From assembly GCF_002810445.1 (NCBI RefSeq), contig NZ_NEXS01000011.1, positions 186,001-250,000 of the forward strand: DNA of 64,000 nucleotides, in the 5' to 3' direction. Position 1 is the first letter of the stretch, and the number at the start of each line of letters is the position of its first letter. Below the pieces are notes generated by a model. That model did not search any database. It was not told where the DNA came from and saw nothing but the letters and a program-made list of their open reading frames with translations. Both the position numbers and the translations under genes were made by a program. The stretch is from Advenella sp. S44. GTDB lineage: Bacteria > Pseudomonadota > Gammaproteobacteria > Burkholderiales > Burkholderiaceae_B. Positions 26,843-35,061 of this stretch are shown in pieces.

Positions 26843-28162
26843 TTAACGTGCAGGCGCAACTGCGGATCGTACCGCTGTCGGCTGAGTAACCGTTTTGACC
26901 GTTTTGATGGATGCTGCGCTCAGGGCTGAAATTATCCCCACGATAACGGTGTAGGCCACCACCAGCCATGGCTGACCATTATTCTGATGCAATAGCGCTG
27001 TTGCAATCAGCGGCGTAATACCCGAGGCAAAGATGCCCGAAAACTGATACACAAATGAAATACCCGTATACCGTACCCGTGTATCAAACAACTCGCAGAA
27101 CAATGCCGCTTCGGGACCATACACCATTGCGTACAGAATACCGAAAGGAATCACGATGGAAAGCCAGACAACGAATACATTATCGGAAAAATTGGTCATG
27201 AGCCAGAATGCAGGAATGGCCGAAAAACCTGTAATCAAGGATCCCCAGAAATAGGTGCGAGTGCGTCCCAGCCGGTCGGACATGGCGCCAAAATAAGGAA
27301 TGGCTGCACACATGACGATTGCGGCAACCATCACGCCGGTCAGCGCGTCGGTGCGCGACATGTTCAAGTTCCGCGTCAGGTAGCTGATAATGAACACACC
27401 GAAAATATTGAAAAAGACGCCATCAATATAACGCGCGCCCATCCCTTTGAGGATATTGAGCGGATAGTTTTTGATCATGTCCACAAATGGAATTTTACTT
27501 TCGGCATTCTCTGCCTTGATCCGTTCAAATTCCGGACTTTCCTTGACGGCCAGGCGGATGTACATACCAACGAAAACCAGCAAAGTAGACAACAAAAACG
27601 CGATCCTCCAGCCCCAGCTCAGGAACTGTTCGTCGGTCAGCAGCGACGAGAGCAAGGCGACCACGCCAGAAGCCAGACATAATCCCAGAGACAGGCCGAT
27701 TTGGGGCAGGGACGCATAAAGTCCTTTTTTCTCCGGCGGTGCATACTCGTAAGTCATGAGCACCGCCCCGCCCCATTCGCCGCCCAGGCCGATTCCCTGC
27801 AGAATACGAAAGAACAACAGCAGCGCCGGCGCCCACAGCCCGATACTGGCATAGGAAGGAATCAAGCCGATTGCCACGGTGGATACGCCCATGATCATTA
27901 AGGTCATGATCAATGCACTTTTGCGGCCCACCTTGTCACCAAGATGACCGAATATGATTCCGCCTAACGGACGAGCCAGAAAGCCTACAGCAAAGGTGGC
28001 ATACGCCAGCATGGTGCCGATATAGGGATCTTCACCCGGGAAATACAGTTGATTGAACACCAGCCCGGCAATCACCCCATAAAGAAAAAAATCGTACCAC
28101 TCAATCGTTGCCCCCACCAGCGAAGCTGCAACGACCCTGCGCAATCCTTTTTTGTCACTCAT
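26843..28162 (-). CDS. MHS-family (ShiA/ProP-like) MFS metabolite:H+ symporter
   Basis: 439 aa, 12 helices. Family marks are ATIEWYDFFLYGVIAGLVF, FLARPLGGIIFGHLGDKVGRKSAL, GIGLGGEWGGAVLMTYEYAPPEKKG and the loop SDRLGRTRTYFWGS. Such carriers import organic acids or betaines (shikimate, alpha-ketoglutarate, proline betaine). It lies about 90 bp downstream of the GMC oxidoreductase on the same strand, so it may deliver that enzyme's substrate. The substrate is unknown. Confidence 0.9.
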   Translation of the reverse strand: MSDKKGLRRVVAASLVGATIEWYDFFLYGVIAGLVFNQLYFPGEDPYIGTMLAYATFAVGFLARPLGGIIFGHLGDKVGRKSALIMTLMIMGVSTVAIGLIPSYASIGLWAPALLLFFRILQGIGLGGEWGGAVLMTYEYAPPEKKGLYASLPQIGLSLGLCLASGVVALLSSLLTDEQFLSWGWRIAFLLSTLLVFVGMYIRLAVKESPEFERIKAENAESKIPFVDMIKNYPLNILKGMGARYIDGVFFNIFGVFIISYLTRNLNMSRTDALTGVMVAAIVMCAAIPYFGAMSDRLGRTRTYFWGSLITGFSAIPAFWLMTNFSDNVFVVWLSIVIPFGILYAMVYGPEAALFCELFDTRVRYTGISFVYQFSGIFASGITPLIATALLHQNNGQPWLVVAYTVIVGIISALSAASIKTVKTVTQPTAVRSAVAPAR

Positions 28163-28254
28163 TGTTGTCTCCCTTGTATTAATTTAGATACAGCGGCGAT
28201 TCGATCCGACATATTTCAGTTGCGATCGCACTCCGTTTCGTCGCTCTGTCGCTT

Positions 28255-29958
28255 CTATTGGTCCTGCAAGTGAGCGGCTGCAAGATTTTCAGCCGGAGCC
28301 TTATCCCTTGTGCACGACACCCGTGCGTCGTCGCCAATGGCATGACCGGTAGCCAGCGCGTCTTCAAGCACAAAGGCGGCAGCCCTTTCGGCAATCATGA
28401 CAACCGGCACATTGGTATTGCCCGACACAAGCGTAGGCATAATCGATGCATCAACCACACGTAATCCCTGCAGGCCGCGAACGGCCAGCCGGTGATCAAC
28501 AACTGCCATCGGATCATTTTCCGGACCCATTTTTGCCGTTCCCGACGGGTGAAAAATCGTGGCGCCGTTCTCTCTGCAAAAATGCAAAATCTCCTCATCT
28601 GTCTGAACTTCCCGGCCTGGCTTGACTTCGCCTTTCATCAAGGTCTGCATAGGCTGGGCGTCGGCCAGTTTTCGGGTCAGCCGCACACCGGCGATGGCCG
28701 TGCGGCGATCCAGATCGGTGGCCAGATAATTGGGTTGCATTGCTGGCGGCTCAAACGGATCGGCCGAGCGGACTCTCAAATAGCCACGCGACTCGGGCCG
28801 CAGCTGACACACGGAAAACGTGCATCCGGAAAAATCATGGACCTTGCCACCTGCCATATCTGCCGACAGCGTCCCGAAGTGGAACTGCACATCGGGGCGC
28901 GTGTCTGTGTTGGACAAAGCGTTACAGAACAGGGCGCCCTGATTGATTCCAATGGCTAGCGGGCCGCCCCGCAGCAATGCCCATTGCAGACCCATCCTGG
29001 CCTTGCCGCTCCAGCTACGCAGCAGATCATTGGTCGTAATGGGTTTGCTCACTTCGTAGATCAGTCGAAATTGCAGATGATCCTGAAGGTTCTCACCCAC
29101 GCCCTTGAGTTCGTGCACCATGGGAATGCCCAAAGGCGTCAGATGCTCGGCATTGCCCACACCAGACAATTGCAATAACTGAGGCGATTGCAGAGCGCCG
29201 GCGCATAGGATGACTTCGCGGTTCACGTTCAGCGTCTTGACTTTCCCGTGCTGGCGATACTGGACTGCCGCCGCTTTTTTGCCACGAAACAGAATTTTCA
29301 TAGCCTGCGCTTCGGTCTCGATACGCAAATTCGATCGTCGTCTTGCCGGATTCAAATAGGCAACGGCAGTAGAACAACGACGCCCGTTGCGAGTCGTCAA
29401 CTGGTAGTACCCGGCCCCGCGTTGATCGCCCGTGTTGAAATCCTTGCGCGACGGTATACCAAGACTGTTGGCGGCAGCGATAAGCGCATCGACCAGTTCG
29501 TGCCGGGTCGGGATCGATGTCGCATTCAGCGGGCCCTGCGTGCCATGGGTTGGGCCCGGGCCAAGATCGTTATTCTCGAGTTTGCGAAAGTATGGCAGGC
29601 ACGCATCCCAGTCCCATCCCGAGTTTCCCAGTTCCGCCCAATGATCGTAATCTTCTTTCTGGCCCCGTATGTAAATGAGGCCGTTGATGGAACTGCTGCC
29701 GCCCAGCGTTTTACCACGCGGCCAGTAAATACGCCGGTCCAGCATATTGTGGTCGGGGTCAGTGTAGAAGCCCCAGTTCAATCGGGGATTGAACATGGTC
29801 TTGCCATAACCGATAGGAATATGGATCCACATATTGCGATCAGCCGGACCCGCTTCGAGCAGGCACACCGAGTACCTGCCATTCTCGCTCAGCCGGTTGG
29901 CCATGACGCATCCGGCCGAGCCGCCACCCACTACTACATAATCCACACACTCTTGCAT
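28255..29958 (-). CDS. GMC-family FAD oxidoreductase (choline/alcohol dehydrogenase type)
   Basis: 567 aa, the length of BetA-like and alkanol dehydrogenases. FAD is bound by VVVGGGSAGCVMANRLSE (residues 8-25) and GKTLGGSSSINGLIY. The catalytic pair is H470 (FHPSGTAKMG) and an asparagine at 514-516 (SGNTNVPVVM). It oxidises an alcohol to an aldehyde. It is divergent from an IclR regulator, with a long inverted repeat between them, and is followed by an MHS transporter. Together they look like a small catabolic unit. Choline is one option, but no betaine aldehyde dehydrogenase is near. Confidence 0.9.
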   Translation of the reverse strand: MQECVDYVVVGGGSAGCVMANRLSENGRYSVCLLEAGPADRNMWIHIPIGYGKTMFNPRLNWGFYTDPDHNMLDRRIYWPRGKTLGGSSSINGLIYIRGQKEDYDHWAELGNSGWDWDACLPYFRKLENNDLGPGPTHGTQGPLNATSIPTRHELVDALIAAANSLGIPSRKDFNTGDQRGAGYYQLTTRNGRRCSTAVAYLNPARRRSNLRIETEAQAMKILFRGKKAAAVQYRQHGKVKTLNVNREVILCAGALQSPQLLQLSGVGNAEHLTPLGIPMVHELKGVGENLQDHLQFRLIYEVSKPITTNDLLRSWSGKARMGLQWALLRGGPLAIGINQGALFCNALSNTDTRPDVQFHFGTLSADMAGGKVHDFSGCTFSVCQLRPESRGYLRVRSADPFEPPAMQPNYLATDLDRRTAIAGVRLTRKLADAQPMQTLMKGEVKPGREVQTDEEILHFCRENGATIFHPSGTAKMGPENDPMAVVDHRLAVRGLQGLRVVDASIMPTLVSGNTNVPVVMIAERAAAFVLEDALATGHAIGDDARVSCTRDKAPAENLAAAHLQDQ

Positions 29959-30053
29959 CGTTTTGTCTGCCTGTCAGTTTTTATTTATTGAGTGTGTCAA
30001 GTGTGCGTTGGGCGGACCGTTATTTATTAGGGGTATACACCAATCATTTCAAT

Positions 30054-30107
30054 TTTGAAACGATATACGCCATTTTCATTTCATTAACCAAAATGGATCG
30101 TTTCAAA
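30054..30107. promoter_or_regulatory. Nested inverted repeats between GMC gene and iclR
   Basis: Outer perfect 11-bp arms tttgaaacgat (30054-30064) and atcgtttcaaa (30097-30107) surround inner 7-bp arms ccatttt (30070-30076) and aaaatgg (30090-30096). The site is in the divergent promoter region of the dehydrogenase and the IclR-type regulator, where an IclR operator is expected. Confidence 0.6.
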
Positions 30108-30159
30108 TTATTGGATATTTCAATTCTTTTATTCGACAATCAATAATAAAGAGACAACT

Positions 30160-30978
30160 ATGACCATGACCAATCAAGATCCAAAACATCTGCGTATTCT
30201 GACTGTGATAGAGCTGCTGGCCCGTGCCAGTTATCCGTTATCGCTTGCCCAGATTGCCCAGCGAACAGCACTGCCCAAGGCCAGTGTCCTGAGGCTTTTG
30301 CAACAGCTGCAGGAGGCTGCCTATGTCACGCGCCTGCCCGAAGATCGTGGATACGTGCTGGGCGCGTGTTCGCATCAACTGGCTTTGTCTGTGCTGAGCT
30401 CCACCCACTTTGATCGCATGTGCCGACTGCTGCTTGGCAAACTGGTGGCTGCCACCGGCGAGACCTGCAATCTGACCGCACTCATCGATAACCAGGTCCA
30501 CTACCTGGCGCGGGTCGAGCCCGAGACCGACATGCGACTGCAATTGCATTTGCGCACTGGCGCCCACGTCCCTTTGCACTGCACGGCCAGCGGCAAACTG
30601 TTCCTGGCCATGATGCCCGATGTCCATCGCAAGCGCCTGCTGGATGACCTGCCGCTGCCGGCCATTACGCCCAAAACCATCACAGATCGCCAGCGTCTGG
30701 CCCTGGAGTTGAACCTGATCGCACAACAGAGAATTGGCACTGACAATGAAGAGTTTGTCAGAGGCATGGTGGCCATCGCGGTGCCGGTCCAGGATGACCG
30801 CGGGCGCGTGATTGCCGCCGTCGCCTGCCACGCTCCCACCGCCACGCATTCATTTTCCGATCTTTTTACCTTTTCCAGCATGATGAAAACGACCGCCCTG
30901 GCGCTGGGCCAGGTGCTGGCAGGCAATACCAAGCTTACCGAGAGACTGGATGTAGATACCGAGTCCGATGGACGCTGA
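30160..30978 (+). CDS. IclR family transcriptional regulator
   Basis: 272 aa. The N-terminal winged helix (about 8-70) reads LRILTVIELLARASYPLSLAQIAQRTALPKASVLRLLQQL. The IclR effector domain follows with LHLRTGAHVPLHCTASGKLFLAM and a late VAIAVPVQDDRGRVIAAVACHAPT. It is divergent from the GMC oxidoreductase and probably regulates it and perhaps the downstream Bug receptor. AAAGAGACA precedes the ATG. Confidence 0.92.
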   Translation: MTMTNQDPKHLRILTVIELLARASYPLSLAQIAQRTALPKASVLRLLQQLQEAAYVTRLPEDRGYVLGACSHQLALSVLSSTHFDRMCRLLLGKLVAATGETCNLTALIDNQVHYLARVEPETDMRLQLHLRTGAHVPLHCTASGKLFLAMMPDVHRKRLLDDLPLPAITPKTITDRQRLALELNLIAQQRIGTDNEEFVRGMVAIAVPVQDDRGRVIAAVACHAPTATHSFSDLFTFSSMMKTTALALGQVLAGNTKLTERLDVDTESDGR

Positions 30979-30979
30979 T

Positions 30980-31057
30980 TTTATTCCTTATTCCTTATTC
31001 CTTATTCCTTATTCCTTGTTCCTTGTTCCTTGTTCCTTGTTCCTTGTTCCTTGTTCC
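30980..31057. repeat. Heptanucleotide tandem repeat
   Basis: About five ttattcc units followed by six ttgttcc units on the plus strand, starting right after the iclR stop and ending about 65 bp before the Bug receptor start. The transition from one unit type to another resembles the octamer tract at 6564-6680. Confidence 0.9.
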
Positions 31058-31121
31058 ATCGATTTTTCCACAACCGTAAGCCGTGCCCACAGTCTTATAT
31101 AACCGATCTGAAGGTGATCTT

Positions 31122-32096
31122 ATGAACAACCGTCCTATTTTGCAATCCCTGATTCTGTCTGCTTTTGCGCTGGTCACGACCCTGCCTTCACAGGCCTGGG
31201 CTCAAAACGAAACCATCAAAATTGTTGTCGGCTACCCGGCTGGCGGAATCCTTGATGCTCTGGCGCGCGCCGTCGCCGAGGACTACAGGAAAGCCGGGCA
31301 TGGCCAGGCTTATGTCGAAAACAAACCGGGCGCCTCAACCATGATGGCGGCAACGGAAGTTGCGCGCGCCAAACCCGACGGGCGCACCGTTCTGCTGTCG
31401 CACTCGATGCCGTTCACGAGTTATCCGTACACCTACGCCAAACTCAATTATTCGCCCGATGATCTGGTGCCCGTCGCAAATCTGGCGAACGTGCCGATTG
31501 TGATATCCACCGGAAGCGTACAGCCCTATAAGACAATTGATGAATATTTGGCAGCCGTCAAGAAGGACGCGGCACTGGGCACCGTTGGCCTGGCCGGTTT
31601 GGGCGGTCCGACGCATTTTGGTGTATTGCAGTTGGCAAAGCACCAAAACATCAAACTTGAGCCTGCTTCCTATTCGGGCGGCCCGCAGTTGGTCAATGAC
31701 GAGATGGGCGGCCATGTTCCGCTGGGCGTGGATGCGGCCGGCGCCCAAATGGAGTTGTATCGTGCCGGTAAGATCCGCTTTCTGGGCCTGGCCGGCACAC
31801 AGCCCGTCAGCTTTCTGCCTGATGTCAAGACGTTGCATGAACAAGGTGTCAAAGGATTTGAAAATGTGAAAATCTGGTACGGCGCGTATGTGCCCAAAGA
31901 CACACCGACGGAAACCATTGCTCGCCTGGAAAAAGCCTTTATTGCAGTTGCAAAGAATCCCGAACTGAAAAAGAATTTCGAAAAACTGGGGCTGGAACTG
32001 ACCGGCGAATCAGCAGTCAGCATGACAACATTACTGGAGAAGGAGAAACAAGTGTGGGAGCCGATTATTAAAGAATCCGGCTTCAAGGCGAACTGA
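31122..32096 (+). CDS. Bug family receptor (orphan)
   Basis: 324 aa with signal peptide ending SQAWAQ (about residue 28). Bug fold marks: IKIVVGYPAGGILDALARAVAEDY, YVENKPGASTMMAATEVARAKPDGRT and the end KQVWEPIIKESGFK. GAAGGTGAT before ATG 31122 sets the start; the frame begins earlier at 31083. No TctAB permease is near. It lies behind the IclR gene on the same strand, so it may be the receptor for the ligand handled by the GMC oxidoreductase unit. Confidence 0.92.
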   Translation: MNNRPILQSLILSAFALVTTLPSQAWAQNETIKIVVGYPAGGILDALARAVAEDYRKAGHGQAYVENKPGASTMMAATEVARAKPDGRTVLLSHSMPFTSYPYTYAKLNYSPDDLVPVANLANVPIVISTGSVQPYKTIDEYLAAVKKDAALGTVGLAGLGGPTHFGVLQLAKHQNIKLEPASYSGGPQLVNDEMGGHVPLGVDAAGAQMELYRAGKIRFLGLAGTQPVSFLPDVKTLHEQGVKGFENVKIWYGAYVPKDTPTETIARLEKAFIAVAKNPELKKNFEKLGLELTGESAVSMTTLLEKEKQVWEPIIKESGFKAN

Positions 32097-32225
32097 TTGG
32101 GCACAGCAGGGCCTGGTGGTCAGACGCAACTGGCGCATTCGCGTCATTGAATGAGGCGACTCGGCAAACTGCAAAGCCGCCCCCCATATATATGCACAGC
32201 CGAAACCGGCGCAGTCTCTCAGAAA

Positions 32226-33194
32226 TCAGACAAGCTGCGCCTGCCGCAGCGCTGTATTCAGCGATGCCTGATCCAACTCAGGCGTTCCTATAAATACCAG
32301 TGAGGCGGTCGTTACCACGTGTGCCGCATTTTGCAGCGTCACGGGATGGCCTCGCACATAATGCAGCACGCAACGGCTTTTTTCCGGTCCAACCAGCACG
32401 ATCCCCTTGGCGCGCAGAACCGCTGCCGGCATGTGACTGAAAATATTCATTAACCGCTTCTCATCAAATGCACCGGTCTCTTCAAAACAGAAAGACTCAA
32501 AGGAAGATGCCACCCGCCTCATTGCCGGTGCGCCGCCAAAGAGCCCGGTCGCAACATTGGCCTCTTGCGCCATTACAGGCATTGGCAAGGTGCGCTGCTC
32601 TGTGGGCGAAAGCAGCAGTGTCCAGTCATACCGGCCATTGCTACCGGCAAAGACCGCAGTTGCGGGCGCGATCTGATGCAGCCAGTCCATTACCTGCTGG
32701 CGTTGCACGGCGTCGACCAGATCCGTTTTGTTAAGCAAAATAATATGAGCGCCGGCAATCTGCGTTTTGACCATATCGCCGATGTGTCGATCATCGCGTT
32801 GGTCCAGCACCGCCCCCGCATCCACAACTGTAATAATGGACTGCAAGGCAAACCCCTGCCCCAGAGCACCGATCTGTGCGATTTTTTTGGGATCGCTCAC
32901 ACCACTTCCTTCGATAATCAAGCCATCAAGACTGTCCGCACGCTTTTCAATTTCCATTAGGACATTCATCAGCTCGCCGCCCATAGAGCAGCACACACAG
33001 CCGTTTCGCATGGAAATCACACCGTCGCCACTGATCGATTGAATCAGCGATGCGTCGATATTGACGGCACCAAAATCATTGACCAGCACCATCAGCCGCA
33101 GTCCGTGAGGCGCCTGCAACAAGTGATTGAGTACCGTCGTCTTGCCGGCTCCGAGAAAGCCGCCAAGCACGGTCAGTGCGATAGGCCCGGTCAT
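32226..33194 (-). CDS. G3E GTPase, CobW/P47K-type metallochaperone
   Basis: 322 aa. Walker A GGFLGAGKTT (11-20), a metal motif NGCVCC (C66, C68, C69), the Walker B/G3E signature IIEGSGVSDP and the NKTDL guanine motif (about 155) are intact. The C-terminal CobW_C domain carries VLRAKGIVLV. Such GTPases deliver zinc, cobalt or other metals to specific enzymes. Its ATG overlaps the TGA of the amidohydrolase gene (ATGA), so it is translated with it and may load that enzyme with metal. Confidence 0.92.
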   Translation of the reverse strand: MTGPIALTVLGGFLGAGKTTVLNHLLQAPHGLRLMVLVNDFGAVNIDASLIQSISGDGVISMRNGCVCCSMGGELMNVLMEIEKRADSLDGLIIEGSGVSDPKKIAQIGALGQGFALQSIITVVDAGAVLDQRDDRHIGDMVKTQIAGAHIILLNKTDLVDAVQRQQVMDWLHQIAPATAVFAGSNGRYDWTLLLSPTEQRTLPMPVMAQEANVATGLFGGAPAMRRVASSFESFCFEETGAFDEKRLMNIFSHMPAAVLRAKGIVLVGPEKSRCVLHYVRGHPVTLQNAAHVVTTASLVFIGTPELDQASLNTALRQAQLV

Positions 33195-34870
33195 GCTTCG
33201 GTCCCCGGGCAGGGGAATACCGTACCGGCCAGCACGGTGCCCCAGATGCGGATGTCCTTGAGCCGCAGCGGATCTACCGCCAGCGGATCTTCTTCAAGAA
33301 TGGCAAAATCAGCCTGCTTGCCCGTCTCAATACTGCCGATCTGATCATCCAGCTTGAGCGTATAAGCGGCGCCCAGAGTCATGGCGTGCAGTGCCTGTTG
33401 CACAGATATCCGGTTTTCCTCGCCCAGTATGCGACCCGAGGCCGTCATTCTGTTGACTGCACACCAGGCCGTAAACAATGGCGCGATGGGAGTCACCGGC
33501 GCATCCGAATGCAAAGAGATCGGCACCCCTGAGGCAAGTGCGGTGGCCGCCGCATTCAACCGGTTGGCACGCTCGGGACCCATAGTCATCTCGTAATGAG
33601 CGTCGCCCCAGTAGTACAGGTGGTTGGCAAACAGGTTGGCGCACACACCCAGACTGGCCATGCGCCGAAACTGCGCCGTGCTGGCCATCTGGCAATGTTG
33701 CAGGGTATGCCTGTGGTCGCGGCGCGGACTGGCAGCAAGCACCGCTTCCAGGGCATCCAGCGCCACATCGGTCGCCTCGTCGCCATTCGTGTGAATATGC
33801 ACGGTCAGCCCGGCGTCGTGATAAGTCTGGATCAGCTCGCGCAGCTGTTGCGGAGGAATCACCCAGATACCGTTTTCCTGGGCGCCTGCCGGCGGCTGGT
33901 AATAATGCGGCCAACGCAGCCTGGCGGTAAAGCCCTGGATGGAACCGTCCACGATCAGCTTGACAATGCCAAAGCTGAGCTTTTCCGTGTTGCGGGCGAT
34001 GCTGGGCAAGACTCGGTCCAGCCCCTTGCCCTCGGGATCGCGCAAGGGCGCATAGGCCGGCACCAGGCGCAAAGGGAAAGTGTCGCTACCGGTGGTGTCT
34101 TCCAGACTGGCCAGGGTTTTAGCACTCAAGTCATTGACCAGATCGGTCGCCGTGGTCACGCCTGCCAGTTGCGCAACTCGCGCGAAATTCCAGATGCCAT
34201 GGGTGGTCTGCCCTTCGTCAAAATACACGTTGCCAATTTTGCGAAATACCAGATACATGGCCGCAAATTCCTGCAACTGGCCCGTCAGCTGTCCTGTGGC
34301 GTCACGTTCGACGCCATCCACGCCCGAGTCAGCCGTGATCCCGGCCATTTGCAACATCGCAGTATTTACGTTCATCAAGTGGACGCTGGCATGCAGCACC
34401 ACAACCGGACGGCTGGAAGACACCTGGTCCAGATGACGGGTCGAGATGCGTTCGCCCTGGAAATAGATGGGATCAAAACCCCAGGCGCACAGCGTTTTGG
34501 ACGGATCTGTCATGGCTTTTTCCGCCTCCTGCAGCCGCTGCACAACGGCATCAAGCGTTTTGAGGCCCTTCCACAGCCGACCATCCGGACCGCGCCTGTC
34601 GTAAAACCCCACGTAGACAAAACTCCACATACCGCCTTCGAGCAAATGGCTATGGCCTTCGATCAGGCCCGGCATAATGAATTTGTCCGCAAACCGGTCA
34701 TCGACGACCGCGTTACCCCAGCCCTGCAGTGACGCCAGGTCCCCCGCACCCAATATGCGGCCCTCTTTGACGGCCACATGCGTAGCGTGCGGTTGCGCAG
34801 GATTCATAGTAATAATACTAAGTGCACGATAGATGCGTATCTCAGCACGGTCCGATATCGATTGCGACAT
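33191..34870 (-). CDS. Amidohydrolase, YtcJ-like (metal-dependent hydrolase)
   Basis: 559 aa. The TIM-barrel amidohydrolase pattern starts with FIMPGLIEGHSHLLEGG (HxH metal pair), and later shows VHIHTNGDEATDVALDALE, HRHTLQHCQMAS and ISLHSDAPVTPIAP. The C-terminal strand IGSIETGKQADFAILEEDP is typical. This group hydrolyses amides such as N-substituted formamides; the substrate here is unknown. AAGGAGGAG upstream of ATG 34870 fixes the start. The 4-bp overlap with the GTPase gene suggests a dedicated metal-loading partner. It is divergent from xsc. Confidence 0.88.
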   Translation of the reverse strand: MSQSISDRAEIRIYRALSIITMNPAQPHATHVAVKEGRILGAGDLASLQGWGNAVVDDRFADKFIMPGLIEGHSHLLEGGMWSFVYVGFYDRRGPDGRLWKGLKTLDAVVQRLQEAEKAMTDPSKTLCAWGFDPIYFQGERISTRHLDQVSSSRPVVVLHASVHLMNVNTAMLQMAGITADSGVDGVERDATGQLTGQLQEFAAMYLVFRKIGNVYFDEGQTTHGIWNFARVAQLAGVTTATDLVNDLSAKTLASLEDTTGSDTFPLRLVPAYAPLRDPEGKGLDRVLPSIARNTEKLSFGIVKLIVDGSIQGFTARLRWPHYYQPPAGAQENGIWVIPPQQLRELIQTYHDAGLTVHIHTNGDEATDVALDALEAVLAASPRRDHRHTLQHCQMASTAQFRRMASLGVCANLFANHLYYWGDAHYEMTMGPERANRLNAAATALASGVPISLHSDAPVTPIAPLFTAWCAVNRMTASGRILGEENRISVQQALHAMTLGAAYTLKLDDQIGSIETGKQADFAILEEDPLAVDPLRLKDIRIWGTVLAGTVFPCPGTEA

Positions 34871-35061
34871 GTTCGCTCCTCCTTTGATCCGCATCATATT
34901 ACAATAGGCGGCAACAAAAATTCTATATTACGAGATTATTTATCTCGTTTTTTAAAATTTAGGTTGACCCGACCTGGGTTTGGCTCGTATGATTAACAAA
35001 AATCGGAATTTTTCATACCGAATATTAATATTCAAACGAACACAGTGAGGATACGTTAATC

